Shown one piece after another: positions 1-15,490 of a DNA stretch of 64,000 nt. A model generated the notes under the pieces. That model was not told the DNA's origin. It did no database searches and was given only the letters and a program-made list of their open reading frames with translations. Source of the DNA: Ancistrus triradiatus (taxonomy: Eukaryota; Chordata; Actinopteri; Siluriformes; Loricariidae); NCBI GenBank assembly GCA_025084515.1, contig JAJAGP010000015.1, positions 62,001 through 126,000 of the forward strand, in the 5' to 3' direction. Every line of letters begins with the position of its first letter. Position 1 is the first letter of the stretch. The position numbers were made by a program, and so were the translations under genes.

Positions 1-1006
1 TAATAAATCCTGAAATGTATGTATTTTTACAGGTATTTCTTAAGGTTTCACTTTTCACTCAAATTATTATGCTGGTTATGATGATTTGTAATTAAAAACA
101 CTGTATTACACTCAAGAAAATGAAAAATATTCTCGATATACTTTTGGCCCTCATTGAATGTGGCATGTCCTCTAAATTCCTGACTGTATGAATTAGGCCA
201 TAATTAGAACATATCCCAACACCTGAAGACATCTCAATGACACACAATATATAATGTTTTGCAAAACTATACTATTGTACAGTATCTTTCTGGTACTACT
301 AAACTTCATCTAAGCATTTTCAAATGAACCAAATATTAAAACATTCATAGTTTAGACTACACAAGTTAAAGATTTTGTCCCAGCAGCCTTATTAATAAAT
401 ACCTAATATGTAAACATTGTATAATTGAATTGCACTGTGAATTAAAACCATGCCGGAAAGAAAGATTCTTAAAAAAAAATATATATATATATATAGTAAA
501 AGGTCCACCCCTTTTAGTTTGTGTGACAAAAAAATGAAAACTTGCCCCATGTTATTATCGTAACAAGTATATAACAAGTTAATGAAAAAAGAGGGATGAA
601 ATGATCTGTACAACATTTGATTTTAATATCTAGCTTGTTTTTAGTTACAGGAATGATGGAGTTCTAAATGCATGACCAGATGCTCATGAAAGTGCAAGGC
701 AGTGTATCCCATTATAGATATCTCAGTATCTCAGTATTGGAAGTGGACTTTGATACTTTAAGCAAGCAGAACATATTAATGTATTAAAGATTATGAATAC
801 ATGCATTTCTTAGAGAACCGGAGAAATCACTCATGCAGAATGAACACCTGCAGTTTTTAATTAGCACCACTGTCGATGAACTCTGTGTCACTGATGTCCA
901 GCTGGACTTGTTTAAATATTGCAGGTGTTTATTCAGCACTGGTGGTTTTACAGTCCAGGTTATGTTGTGTTATGTTATGTTTAAAACCTTGAGCAGTCTT
1001 AGTTTA

Positions 1007-1291
<285 letters not shown>

Positions 1292-1387
1292 CTAATCCGG
1301 ACTGAATCCGCTCTAAAGTCTACATGATTTCGGATGCTGTGGGACAGAGATGCGGCACTGAGCGCCTCATGCGCTGCTACTCTGTGT

Positions 1388-1388
<1 letters not shown>

Positions 1389-1462
<74 letters not shown>
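1389..1462. repeat. (TG)n microsatellite
   Basis: About 37 uninterrupted TG units. Apparent open frames here encode Val-Cys or His-Thr runs and are artefacts. Confidence 0.95.
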
Positions 1463-1463
<1 letters not shown>

Positions 1464-1875
1464 TATCAGTCCGGATTCGTTGCCCCAGTCGCACCGCCCA
1501 CACTGACCGTAGACACATTAAACCAGCAGCAGTGCTCCACCTGCTGGCGGCCAACAGAATTACAGGCTCTAAAATCAGCGCTAAACACAGTAAGAAAAAA
1601 TGTCATTAAATTAAGAAGAATTATACATTAAATTATACATATAAACAATTCTACATATATACAAATAAAATATCATTATGCATTTAAAATGTACAATATT
1701 TCTAAACAATATACATGTATGATAATGTGATATATACAATAATAACAATACAATGTAGATTTATTTTAAAGACGAACACTTAACTGCAATTAAATAAAAA
1801 CATTGCGAAAACAGCTACATCACTTTAATGTTGTTGTAATGGGCTATTATTTTAAATAATAACAATCCTTAGTCC

Positions 1876-1876
<1 letters not shown>

Positions 1877-1917
<41 letters not shown>
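1877..1917. repeat. (TTA)n microsatellite
   Basis: About 13 TTA units. Confidence 0.95.
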
Positions 1918-2102
1918 GATGAAAATATGTAATAGTGGTTAAAAATGCAGCACAGTTAAGTGTATTACGGCTAAAACATTGAAAGTATTCAATAGTAAAA
2001 TACAAATACAGAATAAATTACGAAATTAATTGACTTCACAATAAAAACAATAAAACGTTTCATTTAATAAAAAACCTTAACAAGGTCAAATCATTCATTC
2101 AT

Positions 2103-2416
2103 TCACTTTCTTATCCACTGATCCTGGACAGAGTTGCGAGGGAGCCAGAGCTTAGTTGGCAGCACAGGGCGTAAGGCAAGAACAACCCTAGGCAGGGCGC
2201 CAACCCATCGTAGGGCACACACACTCACGTACTCATACACACACTCACACACATGGGGCACTTTAGAAACACCAATTAACCTAATACGTATGTCTTTGGA
2301 CTGTGGGAGGAAATTGGAGTACCCGGAGTAAACCCACATGGACACAGGGAGGACATGCAGACTCCACACAGAAAGGACCCTGACCACTTTGCTTGGGATT
2401 GAATCCAGGTCCAGGC
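2103..2416 (-). repeat. SINE-like repeat, family 2 (reverse)
   Basis: Contains the block around TGTCTTTGGACTGTGGGAGG and the block around AACCCACATGGACACAGGG. These are reverse complements of the 'mean-of-headings' teleost repeat that also appears at 17545-17765, 22395-22620, 42155-42310 and 43632-43830. The middle has a short CA-rich expansion. Confidence 0.75.
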
Positions 2417-2588
2417 AAATAATGAATGAACACATAATGTATTTGTTTATTCAGTCAGTCAGTTAGTTTTACATTTTTGCAAAATGTAAATTAATGAAGT
2501 GCTGACCAGTTTTCACAAGGCAAAATTGCCAGGTTTTCATTTTACTGTGAGCAAATTTGTTCCTAGGACCAAATTATAGGAAGATAAG

Positions 2589-2589
<1 letters not shown>

Positions 2590-2632
<43 letters not shown>
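2590..2632. repeat. (CA)n microsatellite inside a family 2 SINE remnant
   Basis: About 21 CA units. Bases 2640-2750 downstream (GTGGGAGGAATCCCACGCAA) are a degraded reverse family 2 SINE copy, like 2103-2416. Confidence 0.85.
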
Positions 2633-2635
<3 letters not shown>

Positions 2636-3390
2636 GCCATATTTTGGAAATGCAAACTGACCTAACGCCTGTTTTTTTTTTAAATGTGGGAGGAATCCCA
2701 CGCAAACAGGTGGAGAACATGCAAACTATACACAGCTGGAGTCCAGAGTTGTGAGCTCATGGCGATAAAGAAAGTTTATAGTTATTTATAGTTATAGTTA
2801 TTTATAGTTATAGATATACAGTGTTGAAGAGTGGTGCAATTTTATGCAAAGTTTATGTTTTGTTTATTCCTTTATTAAAAAAGAAATAATAATAATAAGG
2901 AATAAACTCAACCTCGGCAAAAAAAAACTAACTTAAATACGGCAAATTCCCGCAAATCAAACACAGCTTCAATATTATAAAGAGATAAATACAGAAACAA
3001 AATATTTATATTTTTATACCATCCTGAATGTATTTATAAACAACGCTGACGTAAGCAGGAGGTGTGCCTACAGCATTTGCGCTTACTCCATATCCTTCCG
3101 CTAAAGAAGTTAGTTCAACTCTTAAATCCTGATAATCTGTTAGTTGCCAGAAGTAAAATATACAGTATATATCAATTAACATAATCACAATATTATGCGT
3201 AAAGTATATAACATGCATATTAAACATTAGAATCGTGGAAAAAAGTGCTTAATATCATGGCGGATTAATATAGCTCACAGGCACGGCGGCACTCGCTCGG
3301 TAGAGGGGAGTTCTTGCAAGGGACGGACTGCAAACATTGTGTATTGCATGCATGTATCATTAATTTAATTCATTAAAAAATATCATCAGA

Positions 3391-6300
3391 ATGCCTGGGA
3401 TGATGGAGAAGGGGTCCGACTATCTGGGGAAAGGTCGGTCCAATGGGACGAAAAGTCCGTCAAATGCTTCGAACGGACATTTTTCTGAGGAGAGTGGCAG
3501 TGACGACGAGCACGGTATAGCCTCGAACACACACACATTCGCTTTTTCGTTCTTCCACTTAAATCCTGCTTTGTTAATCCAAGTGAAGTGGGAAATACGC
3601 AATGTTGTTTTCTTGCAGATGTTGGAATGCGTGTGGGATCTGATTATCAAGCAAATATTCCTGAGTTTGATCCTGGTATGTACGGTAGGCTAATCGGTTC
3701 TTTTATAAAATAAAGCTACATCCGAACTGGCGTAATAGATATAATGTCAGCGTAGTGCGTGAACATGATTTAGAATTAGGGTTAGTGAGGACAGTGTGCG
3801 CACTTTTTTGACGTACTATTTAGTAAAGGAGTATGCGGGTCGGGACGTACTGTTTTCATAGCTCCAGGCAGTTAAGCTGAACTGTAGTAGCCTCGGTATC
3901 ACGCGAGAGTCTTTCTTCTAAAAACACTACTAAGCAGGGGCGTCATCACACCTACTTTACGGTAAAATGTTGATGTGCCTCTCTAAAATCACTATGGGAA
4001 AAAGTCAGTTTTATCCTGGATTGATAAGCAGCACTATAGGACGCGCAACGCAAATTCACTACAAGAACTACATTTCCCATAATGCTCCAGCATCTTTCCA
4101 AAAGCTTGTGCTTTCAGTCCGAGCCAGTTTCTTTCGTTTTTCACCTAGACTAATGGACAACAGCAAATACAGACCTTCCGAATTCGTAATTACTTAGTTC
4201 AGTAAGGCCGTTTGGCTTTGGATTTCTTTTTAGTGTTTTAAGCACTGTTTTTTTCCGTATAACTGTGCCCAAGTATGACAAGTAGTCTAGAAACACCCCT
4301 GCAACTAAAACCTTTTTTTTAATTGGGTGTTAACTGTTATCATTGTTATTTAGTCATATGTGTTGCATGTATTTAATGTAGACAAAACGTTTTGCAAGGA
4401 AATTATAAACACTGGGGGACTGTGGTAGCCTAGCGGTTAAGGTACTGGACTTTGGACCAGAAAGTCAGGGTTCAAATCCCACCTCTGCCAAGCTGCCACT
4501 GTTGGGTCCTTGAGCAAGGCCCTTAACCCACAATTGCTTGAATTGTAAGACTGTACCAATTGTAAGTCGCTCTGGATAAGGGTGTCTGCTAAATGCTGTA
4601 AATGTAAACAGAACTGCACTTAGAGGTTGCAGCCAGTTTCACGAAAATCATATTTTTATTATATTTACGTTTCCTAACTTGCATCAAACTCACACACTGT
4701 TGTTCACTTTAGAAAAGTAAACCATATTTGCAGCAGTGTTTTACTGTACACTGCCTATGGTAACCTCATGTATGTGAAACCTTATTACCATGTAAGAGGG
4801 TGTTATAAAAGGCCTAAATGTTACTAATTCCAGAGTAAATTTGTAGTCTTGCTATTGGGGCTGCAACAACGAATCGATAAAATCGATAATAATCGATTAT
4901 TAAAAGCGTCGACAACGAATGTCATTATCGATTCGTTGTGTTGCATGATTTATGTGTCCCCCGCCTTATCATATCCGCTTACGTTACGCAGCACTTGCGG
5001 TCAGCGCTGGAAAAAAAACACGAGCGATTGAATGGAGCGAGGCGGAGCTGGCACGGACGCGGAATCTTCAAAATAAGTTAGCATTAAGGCTATGTCCACA
5101 CGTACACGGGTATTTTCTAAAACGGAGGTTTTCAAATTCGTTTATAAAAAACATCCCGTCCACACAAGCACTGTTTAAATAACAAACTTCGTCCACATGA
5201 AAACGCAAAAACGCACATAGTCGCTGTCAAGAGCAATGCCAAACCAGCAGTCCTATGTGCCGGCGAAGCAGCTCAGTCAGCGACAACAGCAATGTCCTAT
5301 GCATACGAACATTTTCTCGCCATTCTTCTTCAACAACCACTTCGTTTTGAAAGCTGTCCCACCAACGAGAGGTCCGACCGGGTCTCGTCCCAAACCGGCG
5401 ACGCTATGAGCGGGAACTGCTTTGTGGGTGTGATGGATAGAGTAGTGACCTCCGTAGCGCATTCTGACGCCTCTGTTCTTCAGTGTAATGAAAAAGTAAT
5501 AATTGTAAATGTATTTGTAGATATGTAACAAGTTCGGTCAGCAGTGTTACAGCTGGCACTATTTTGGCTACGTCCGCTATTGCACAAAATCGCCTCATGT
5601 AAACAAAGGAGATAACGGCGCACAAATGACGTTACAAGCAAGAAACTCCGTTTTCCCAGTCCAACGACAACGCTGAAAACGGTTTCTGAACATCTTCACC
5701 CTGGAAGGAGTTTTGCCAAAAAAAGGTTTTCGTGTGGGCGAACGGTCAAAACGCATAGAAAAATCTGCGTTTTTAAAAATACCCGTGTTCGTGTGGACAG
5801 GGCCATAGTCTCTAAAAACAGAGCCAGCTTTAGCCTGGAGCATGTTGACATGATAACATTTTTGGATTGCAATGCAAAGTTCCTAAAGAAAGGGAGTGAA
5901 TGAGTTTGTATGTAGTGTTTGTTATTATTTAATTTGTTATTTTAATTGATTAATGAATTAAATTTATTATTATTCATTTATTGTAAGCACTTATTTGCTC
6001 TGTTATGTAATGTTATATTTCTGAATAAAGACATGGAATTTTTTTTTTTTTTTTAATCTGATTCATCGATTAATCGAAAAACTAATCGACCGATTAATCG
6101 ATTATTAAAATAATCGTTAGTTGCAGCCGTACTTGCTATCATCATGAACGTAACCAGTTACTGTATCATGGAATTATAGTGCTTGAATATACTGTATCAG
6201 CATTTTAATTGATTTCTTTTATAATCCTGTAGGTTCCACAAAGTACAGTGATAAAGACACCGGAGGCATGTTGGTGTGGTCTCCATATCACACAATTGTA

Positions 6301-9300
6301 GACACTAAGTGTAAGTACAAACAAAGCCGTTTCGTACTTATGATTTAAACAGTAATGAGAAAGTAGGCATTTTCTGTACACTTACATTTGTATTTTGTCT
6401 GCAGTGGATGAATACATTGCCATTGCGAAGGAAAAGCATGGCTATAATGTCGAGCAGGTAGGTTTTTATTGAAATCCCTGCTTTCCTTCATAACATTATG
6501 TGAAATTGTCATGTGTGTTCTGGAGTTTACACCGTCCCTTCTTCCTTAATGGATAGTGATTGACTGATTTGACCTGTTTTATAATTGTATTCGTTTATGG
6601 TAATTGAGTTGAGGTCAGCATTCATGAGTCGATCTGTTAAGAATGAGTGGTGCAACTGTGTGTGCCCAACAGGCTCTTGGAATGCTCTTCTGGCACAAAC
6701 ACAACATTGAAAAGTCCCTTGCTGACCTACCCAACTTCACTCCTTTCCCGGATGAGTGGACAGTGGAGGACAAAGTGCTGTTTGAGCAAGCCTTCAGCTT
6801 CCATGGCAAGAGCTTTCACAGGATTCAGCAGATGGTGAGTCATAATACACAAGTATGAGGTGTGCAGTGAATGGAGGTGATATAAGACATAATGAACAAT
6901 GCAGTGGTGAAAAACAACATGGCATGAAGCTTGATATGATCTTCGACGTCTTTTGTTTTCAGCATGGTATCAGGCACTTCAGAGGGTGTTGCCACGCTTA
7001 TTCTTTTTGGGTGTGTTTTGTTTAGTCATGACTAAATTATACGAAACTACTAAAAACTAACTTATGCGGCTGCCTTTAATTCCATATTGATAACAGTGTA
7101 CAGGTTTGCATTACCTAATTTCTGCGATATGCTCTGTGAATTTATGGCTTATAAGATCTGGAAGTTGGAACTAAATGGCTAAAGATATGTCAATGTCAGT
7201 TGGAAATGTCATGATGTGCATGATTGTTTAGATATCAAATGGGTTCTCTTAATAATATCTAAACGCAATAGCATTTTTTTGAATGCAGAGGCCATATACG
7301 GCATATAATTCGTTCTTCAATGCAAATTGGATACATTTTAATATATTTGAAACTGTTCAACAAAACAGTTCAATGAACCGTCAAATGAACATTCATTCAA
7401 GGCTCTCAGACATTTACATTTACAGCATTTAGCAGACGCCCTTATCCAGAGCGACTTACAATTGGTACAATCTTACAATACAAAGCAATTGTGGGTTAAG
7501 GGCCTTGCTCAAGGACCCAACAGTGGCAGCTTGGCAGAGGTGGGATTTGAACCCTGGACCTTCTGGTCCAAAGTCCAGTACCTTACCCACTAGGTTACCA
7601 AAGTCCTGCTCAGAGCCTCCTTTTGGGTAGTGTACCTCTTGATGAGAGATCGTTGACTACTAGACATGCCTTTATGACACAATTACCGACAGCTGGGCCT
7701 ATAGATTGTGCACACTCGTAGTTTGCTGAAGTTGGTGTCCCAGCTGGTTTCATAAATGCAGGATTGGCGATAAATCTGGCAACCGGGCAGGCTAAGGAAG
7801 TGTTGCAGTCTGGTAGAGACATTCCTGGGAAACCCTTGCTGAGTGTGGGTGAGCATTATCCTGCTGAAAAATGCCAGTCGGAAGCCCTGCTTTGAGAGGC
7901 AACACGTGTGGCCCTCTTGTGGCAAGACCCAGTGTGTAGTCAGTCCACACCTGTGATCATTTGCATGTCTGCCTGCGACATAACTGCATGCCGAGTTTTG
8001 CAGCAATCCAACATTTCTATCTGGGTGCTTTATTTTTTTGTCAATGAGCGCGTTTTAATTTAAGCAATACTACTAATTAAAAGACAATATGAAAATATAT
8101 ATTACAGTAATTCTTCTCTTTGTGTCTTGTAAAACTTGAAACACTTGCCTAAAGTGAAAGCAAGTGGAACACTACCACGTTTTCCAAGTTTTTCAAGGCT
8201 GCGATACTCTTTTCTGTCAGCAGGTGTCGCAACGGTGTTTATGATTTGCATAGAAATTGGCTTGAACCACAAAAGGGGTTTCATGTATATCACACCATAA
8301 TGCACTGATTGGATTGCCATTTTCCATGAGTCCATGAGCCGTGTCATTTAGAAGGGAATAAGATATCATTCTTAGGACCCATGGCATTAAATTGCACGTC
8401 CGTTGATTGGATGGATGTTAAACAGCACATAGCTGTATTTATAGGAGAGTCTTTATGATAGTACAGGGTATTTCCTGTTGTGTTTGCAACATGACCAGGT
8501 TTTTCAGCTGCAAACATGCAGCTTATGTTTCTATGTTTGTTTCTCCCTTTGTTTCCTGCATTGCAAAGACAGTACTGTTTACTCTGCTCGTTTCTCCGCC
8601 CGTGGTGGGTCAGCTTACTGCCACAAATAAAAAGTAGTTCAATCCAACGAAACAGTCAAAATGGATTTGTATAGCGCTTTTCACATCGGCTGCTGTCACA
8701 AAGCAGCTGTACCATAATCTGAGTCCGAGCCTCTTTTGAGCAAGCCAAAGGTGACAGCGGCAAGGCGAAACTCCCTCAGATGAGAGGAAGAAACCTTGAG
8801 AGGAACCAAACTCAAAAGGGGAACCCATCCTCCTCTGATAGAGACAATAATACAGGAAGTGCAAGAAGTCTATCTAGATAAGAGAAAGAAATTGGGAAGG
8901 TGGAGAGTTGTGGTCAGATAGTGAAAATCGGGAGCTATAAATAGACACCCCGCACATAGCTAACACCACATGTATTTAATAAAACACTGTTTAACAAAAC
9001 TTCCTGTGCCAGATGACACGGATTGACTTGCTAAAAGACCTGCTAAAACAGTGGTCGAAAACATTTCCAACACAAGGCGACTTCTGCCTGTAGCATTTGT
9101 GATGTGCATCAGGTCAGGACTTGGATGATCAGAGCACTGCAGAGTTTGGTGAACAGCAGCAGATAAATCTGCTAGTAATTTTCTCAGGGTGGAGGAAGAG
9201 AAACACAGGCATGGAAACTCATTTCATATGGAAATACAATCACAGAGCAGCTTCTGTAATAGATGGAATTTCCCCACATCGCCATCTAAAGTTAATCCCA

Positions 9301-12300
9301 TTCATATAGGGTTATTGTTGTTGCTTATATTCGCTCTGGCATGAAGGCTGAACCTCTGTTGTAGTTATCGTGGTTACGTCCCAGCATATGCACACACCAG
9401 CCAATAAGAACAAGTTCTTGTGTGACATGACGTTGTTCTAACGGGAATAACTCTATGTTTTTAATAAGTGTGTTTATCATTGGTTGCTAAAGTGGCAATA
9501 TAATGTTGCTACTATTTGAGCGAGTCAGACTAAGCTGATCCTGGGGCCCTGCAGTGGTGCTCTAGTGTAATACACCTGAACGCTGAATTGAACATGTCAG
9601 ATACATGCATTTTCAGGTCTTTCTTCTGCAGTATTGTAATACAGATCATGTCTTGCAGTTGCCAGACAAATCCATATCGAGTCTTGTGAAATACTACTAC
9701 TCATGGAAAAAGACCAGATCCAGAACAAGCTTGATGGACAGACAAGCGAGAAAGCTGGCAAACCGAAACAATCAAGATGAAAGGTGCGCCATCACCAAAT
9801 GCCGGCTGACATTAAAGAAGAACATGTTTAGACAGAGTACTTTGTTGTTAACTGGTCTTTTTGGTTTAGCGATGAAGAAATGGAGGAGGCTAATCCTATC
9901 GAAGCGAACGACAGTGATTATGACCCTACTAAAGAGGCTAAGAAAGAGGTAACTTTTATTAGTGATAAAAACCTCACAAAGTTGGCGTCCTATACTGGCC
10001 GAGCAAGTATACTATTTAACATGGGTATTATTACTGAGTGTACTGGACTTTTTCCACTTTTATCCCCACATATCATTTGTTGGGTTGATATCCTGTTAAA
10101 AGTGGCTAAAAAGGTGATCTTGTCTGGGGTTTTTTATTTCTGGTTAACAGTGGTGCTTAAGTTTGTGAACCCTTTAGAATTTTCTGCATAAATACGACCT
10201 AAAACATCATCAGATTTTCACACAAGTCCTAAAAGTAGATAAGGAGAACCCAGTTAAACAAATGAGACCTAAGTATTATACTTGGTCATTTATTGAGGAA
10301 AATGATCCAATATTACATATTGGCGAGTGGCAAAAGTATGTGAACCTCTAGGGTTAGTGGTTTATTTGAAGGTGTTTTCAGTCAATGGGATGACAATCAG
10401 GTGTGAGTGGGCACCGTGTTTTATTTAAAGAACAGGGATCTATCAAAATCTGCTCTTCACAACACATGTTTGTGGAAGTGTATCATGGCACGAACAAAGG
10501 AGATTTCTGAGGACCTCAGAAAAAAAGTTGTTGATGCTCATCAGGCTGGAAAAAAGGTTACAAAACCATCTCTAAGGAGTTTGGACTCCACCAATCCACA
10601 GTCAGACAGACTGTGTACAAATGGAGGAAATTCAAGACCATTGTTACCCTCCCCAGGAGTGGTCAACCAACAAAGATCACTCCAAGAGCAAGGCGTGTAA
10701 TAGTTGGTGAGGTCACAAAGGACCTCCAGGGTAACTTCTAAGCAACTGAAGGCCTCTCTCACATTGGCTAATGTTAATGTTCATGAGTCCACCATCAGAA
10801 GAACACTGAACAATAATGGTGTGCATGGCAGGGTTGCAAGGAGAAAGCCACTGCTGTCCAAAAAGAACATTGCTGCTCGTCTGCAGTTTGCTAAAGATCA
10901 CGTGGACAAGCCAGAAGGCTATTGGAAGAATGTTCTGTGGACAGATGAGACCAAAATAGAAAAACGTTATGTTTGGAGAAAGGAAAACGCTGCATTCCAG
11001 CATAAGAACCTCATCCCATCTGTGAAAACATGGTGGTGGTAGTATATCATGGGTTGGGCCTGTTTTTGCTGCATCTGGGCCCAGGACAGCTTGCCATCAT
11101 TGATGGAACAATGAATTCTGAATTGTATCAGAGAATTCTAAAGGCAAATGTCAGGACTTCTGTCCATGAACTGGATCTCAAGAGAAGGTGGGTCCATGCA
11201 GCAAGACAAACGACCCTAAGCCACACAAGCCGTTCTACCAAGAATGGTTAAAGAATAATAAAGTTAATGTTTTGGAATGGCCAAGTCAAAGTCCTGACCT
11301 TAATCCAATCGAAATGTTGTGGAAGGACCTGAAGTGAGCAGCTAATGTGAGGAAACCCACCAACATCCCAGAGCTGAAGCTGTTCTGTACGGAGGAATGG
11401 GCTAAAATTCCTCTAAATTGGTCTGCAGGACTGATCAACAGTTACAGGAAACGTTTAGTTACAGTTATTGCTGCACAGGGGGGTCACACCAGATACTGAA
11501 AGCAAAGGTTCACATACTTTTGCCACTCACTAATATGTAATAGTGGATCATTTTCCTCAATAAATAAATGACCAATTATTATAATTTTGTCTCATTTGTT
11601 TAGCTGTGTTCTCTTTATCTACTTTTAGGACTTGTATGAAAATCTGATGGTTTTAGGTCATATTTATGCAAAAACATCAAAAATTCTAAAGGGTTCACAA
11701 ACTTTCAAGTACCACTGTACTTCAGTTTAAATCAAAACTTAATTCATGTTTTCAGTGTCAGCTTAAGCCAGTTAAACTCATTGTTTCATAACCTTTTCTA
11801 TCCATATTTACCAAGGGTGCCAGTCAGTCAGGAACTGATAGTAGTTGTGATTTGTCCTTTGCGTACATAGCTCTTGTGACATAACTAAATACTACATACT
11901 CATTACTGTTTTTTAAGTATACTTTATTTATGAGACTCGCCCCATATGACAGTGCTCTGGCACTGAAGCCATGCTCTGTACTTTGGTTCAGCAGAGCAAT
12001 GCAGAGCCACCGATCATGAGCTCGAAGATCATCATGGGCCGAAGAGACCATCAGACCCTGCAGCACCGTCATCACTCTCAGCGCTCCAAGTGCCGTCCAC
12101 CCAAAGGCATGTACCTCACCCAGGAGGATGTTGTGGCCGTATCCTGCAGCTCTAGTGCTGCCAACACTGTCCTCCGGCAGCTCGACATGGAGCTCGTCTC
12201 CCTTAAAAGACAGGTAAGTGAGTGGAGAGAATTGCTGTGGAGCTCCGCAATGTATAGTAGAGATGCTATGTCAGTACATTTCTGTGTGACACTACAGAAA

Positions 12301-15300
12301 TGGTTTTACTGAAGGCATTCCTATTACCTCTGAACCAAAATCTTAAAAATCAGAGTGAGTGTTACCAGAGATTAGAGTTTAGTGTGTAATGTTTCAGTAG
12401 TTTATAATAATGGGCAGTTTCATTTACTGACTTTGCTCTTTTCTGACCTCAAGTTTCCTGCATGTTCTAAATAATTTTTTCTTTTGTTTTTTTACTATTA
12501 GGTTCAAAATGCCAAGCAGCTGAACAGTGGTCTGAAACAGAGGCTAGAATCTGGGATCGAAGAGTACCGACTGCCAGAGGTAAATCAAACTCAGTGTTTC
12601 ATAGTCAGTTCCCAGTTTTAATGTTTTGTGCATGTTTCTGTTTACAGTTTCATATAGGCATTAACATTATTCTTCTCCAAATGGTCAAATGAGATTGACT
12701 GACTGAATTTTTTTGAATGAAAAGAGTTCATGTCAGATTGGGCCAGAGAGTGAAGACGAACCCCGTGAACAAATGAAGCTTACGAAACAATGGTTTGAAC
12801 TTTCACAATCTCTGAAAGCATGTGGCTTCACTCGGATCACTCCAGACAAGGGCTTTAAATAGCAGGGGACGTGATTAAGAAAAGCTGGGCCAGATGAGAG
12901 GAATCAATATGCCAGAGGTGCAGGGCTAGTTTGGGGTGTGTGATTTTGAACAGGAACAGATCAACAGCAAAAATGTCGGCTGTGTGGAATCATTTCACAA
13001 ATTCTAGAAACATTAGACAAACTGCTTTATTAGGTATGATTAACAAAGACAAACAACATTTGATTTTCTCTATAATGTGTTCAGAAATTTTGGTTTCATT
13101 TTCTTTTTTCCAGTCCAACCAGAAAGTCAATGCCCGCTGGACAACAGATGAGCAGTTGCTTGCCGTACAAGGTATCTAAAAGGTTTCTAATGTGTTATAG
13201 CGTATGAGATTGTACCAGTTTTACATCATTATCCGTACCATTTATACTCAGGTGTCCGCAAGTATGGCAAGGACTTCCAGGCCATTGCAGACGTGATTGG
13301 CAATAAGACAGTGGGGCAAGTTAAAAACTTCTTTGTGAACTATCGGCGGCGCTTTAACCTGGAGGAGGTACTGCAGGAGTGGGAGGCTGAACAGGGAACT
13401 CGAGCTCCCAACGGAGACAGCGCAACCTCTGGAGAAGATGGGAAGAGCAGCTCCAACCCGCCTTCAGGAAAGAGCACGGACGAAGAGGAGGAGGAGGTAC
13501 ATAACTGAATGTAGACCCTTAAAGAGTACAGTGTAAAATCATGGATGAGTGAGCCTGTTTAACCATAAACGTACAGTCTCATGCTACACTGGGCACTTCT
13601 GGAGAACTTGCATATATTGTTGATTTTTTTGTTTTTTCCCTACTGGGAACAAACTCGGTTGCAACTTATTTCTACACAGGTTTATCGACCTTTAACATGA
13701 CAATTAAGTTCTGATTAGTGAATCATGCCCAAATATTGTCTCTGTAGTCAGCCACTGATTGTACAAGTTCTCCTACTTAGAAAGATGAGAGGGGTCTGTA
13801 ATTTTCATCATAGGTACACTTCAACTATGAGAGACAAAATGAGAAAAACAAATCCAGGAAATCACATTGTAGGATTTTTAAAGAATTTAATTGTAAATCA
13901 TGGTGGAAATTAAGTATTTGGTCACCCACAAACAAGCAAGATTTCTGGCTCTCACAGACCTGTAACTTCTTCTTTAAGAAGCTCTTCTGTCCTCCACTCG
14001 TTACCTGTACTAATGGCACCTGTTTGACCTCGTTATCTGTATAAAAGACACCTGTCCACAGCCTCAAACAGTCAGACTCCAAACTCAACCATGGGCATGA
14101 CCAAAGTGCTGTTGAAGGACACCAGGAACAGTATAATAGACCAGGCTGGGAAGAGTGAATCTACAATAGGCAAGCAGGTTGGTGTGAATAAATCAACTGT
14201 GGGAGCAATTGTAAGAAAATGGAAGACATACAAGACCATTGATAATCTCCCTCGATCTGGGGCTCCATGCAAGATCTCATCCCGTGGGGTCAAAATGGTC
14301 ATGAGAAGGATGAGCAACAATCCCAGAACTACACGGAGGGACCTGATGAATGACCTGCAGAGAGCTGGGACCAAAGTAACAAAGGCTACCATCAGTAACA
14401 CACTACGCCGAGAGGGACTCAGATCCTGCAGTGCCAGGCGTGTCCCCCTGCTTAACCCAGTACATGTCCAGGCTCATCTGAGTTTTGCCAGAGAGCATAT
14501 GGATGATCCAGAAGAGGATTGGGAGAATATCATGTGGTCAGATGAAACCAAAATAGAACTTTTTGGTAAAAACTCAACTCGTTGTGTTTGAAGGAAGAAG
14601 AATTCTGAGTTGCATTCCAAGAACACCATACCTACTGTCAAGCATGGGGGTGGAAACCTCGTGCTCTGGGGCTGTTTTTCTGCAAAGGGGACAGGACGAC
14701 AGCCCCAAAACATCACTGCTCTAGAGGAGATCTGCATGGAGGAATGGGCCAAAATACCAGCTACAGTGTGTGCAAACCTGGTGAAGACTTACAGGGAACG
14801 TTTGACCTCTGTCATTGCCAACAAAGGTTATGTTACAAAGTATTGAGTTGAACTTTTGTTATTGACCAAATACTTATTTTCCACCATGATTTACAATTAA
14901 ATTCTTTAAAAATCCTACAATGTGATTTCCTGTATGTTCCCCCCCCCATTTTGTCTCACATAGTTGAAGTGTAGCTATGATGAAAATTACAGACCTCTCT
15001 CATCTTTCTAAGGAGGAGAACTTGCACAATCAATGGATGACTAAATACTTTTTTGCCCCCACTGTATATACAAGCACTACACAACACATTTTAGATTTAC
15101 AAACATTTATTTAGCAAAAACTGAAGTCCGTGTGATATTTCTATGTTGTTGTATTGAAACTGGTAGAACTTCAAAGGGGGACCAAGTTTCCCTTTGTGTA
15201 ATGTGCAGGTGTTCCAATATTTGTGTGTGTATATGTGTGTGTTTGTTTGCTTGACTGTTCACTTACCGTCTAATATATTCTAGATCTTAACGTGATGTAA

Positions 15301-15434
15301 GGAGATACCTACCTATTTGTTATTCGGTGTGTTCATGTTTCTCATGTTTTGGCTGATTGGTGTATCTTAAATGCACAAAAGAGAGATCAATCAGTTTGTC
15401 AGATATGCTTTCATACATGCTGTGGGCTAATCAG

Positions 15435-15490
<56 letters not shown>

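Noticed and set aside
4419..4500. Functional tRNA gene
   Set aside because: The A/B-box-like segments belong to a dispersed SINE; no cloverleaf with an intact acceptor stem is evident and many copies share the same tail.
14091..14591. Possible domesticated transposase gene (166 codons)
   Set aside because: The frame stops after the first Asp region, the rest of the Tc1 is deleted, and similar broken copies lie elsewhere in the window.
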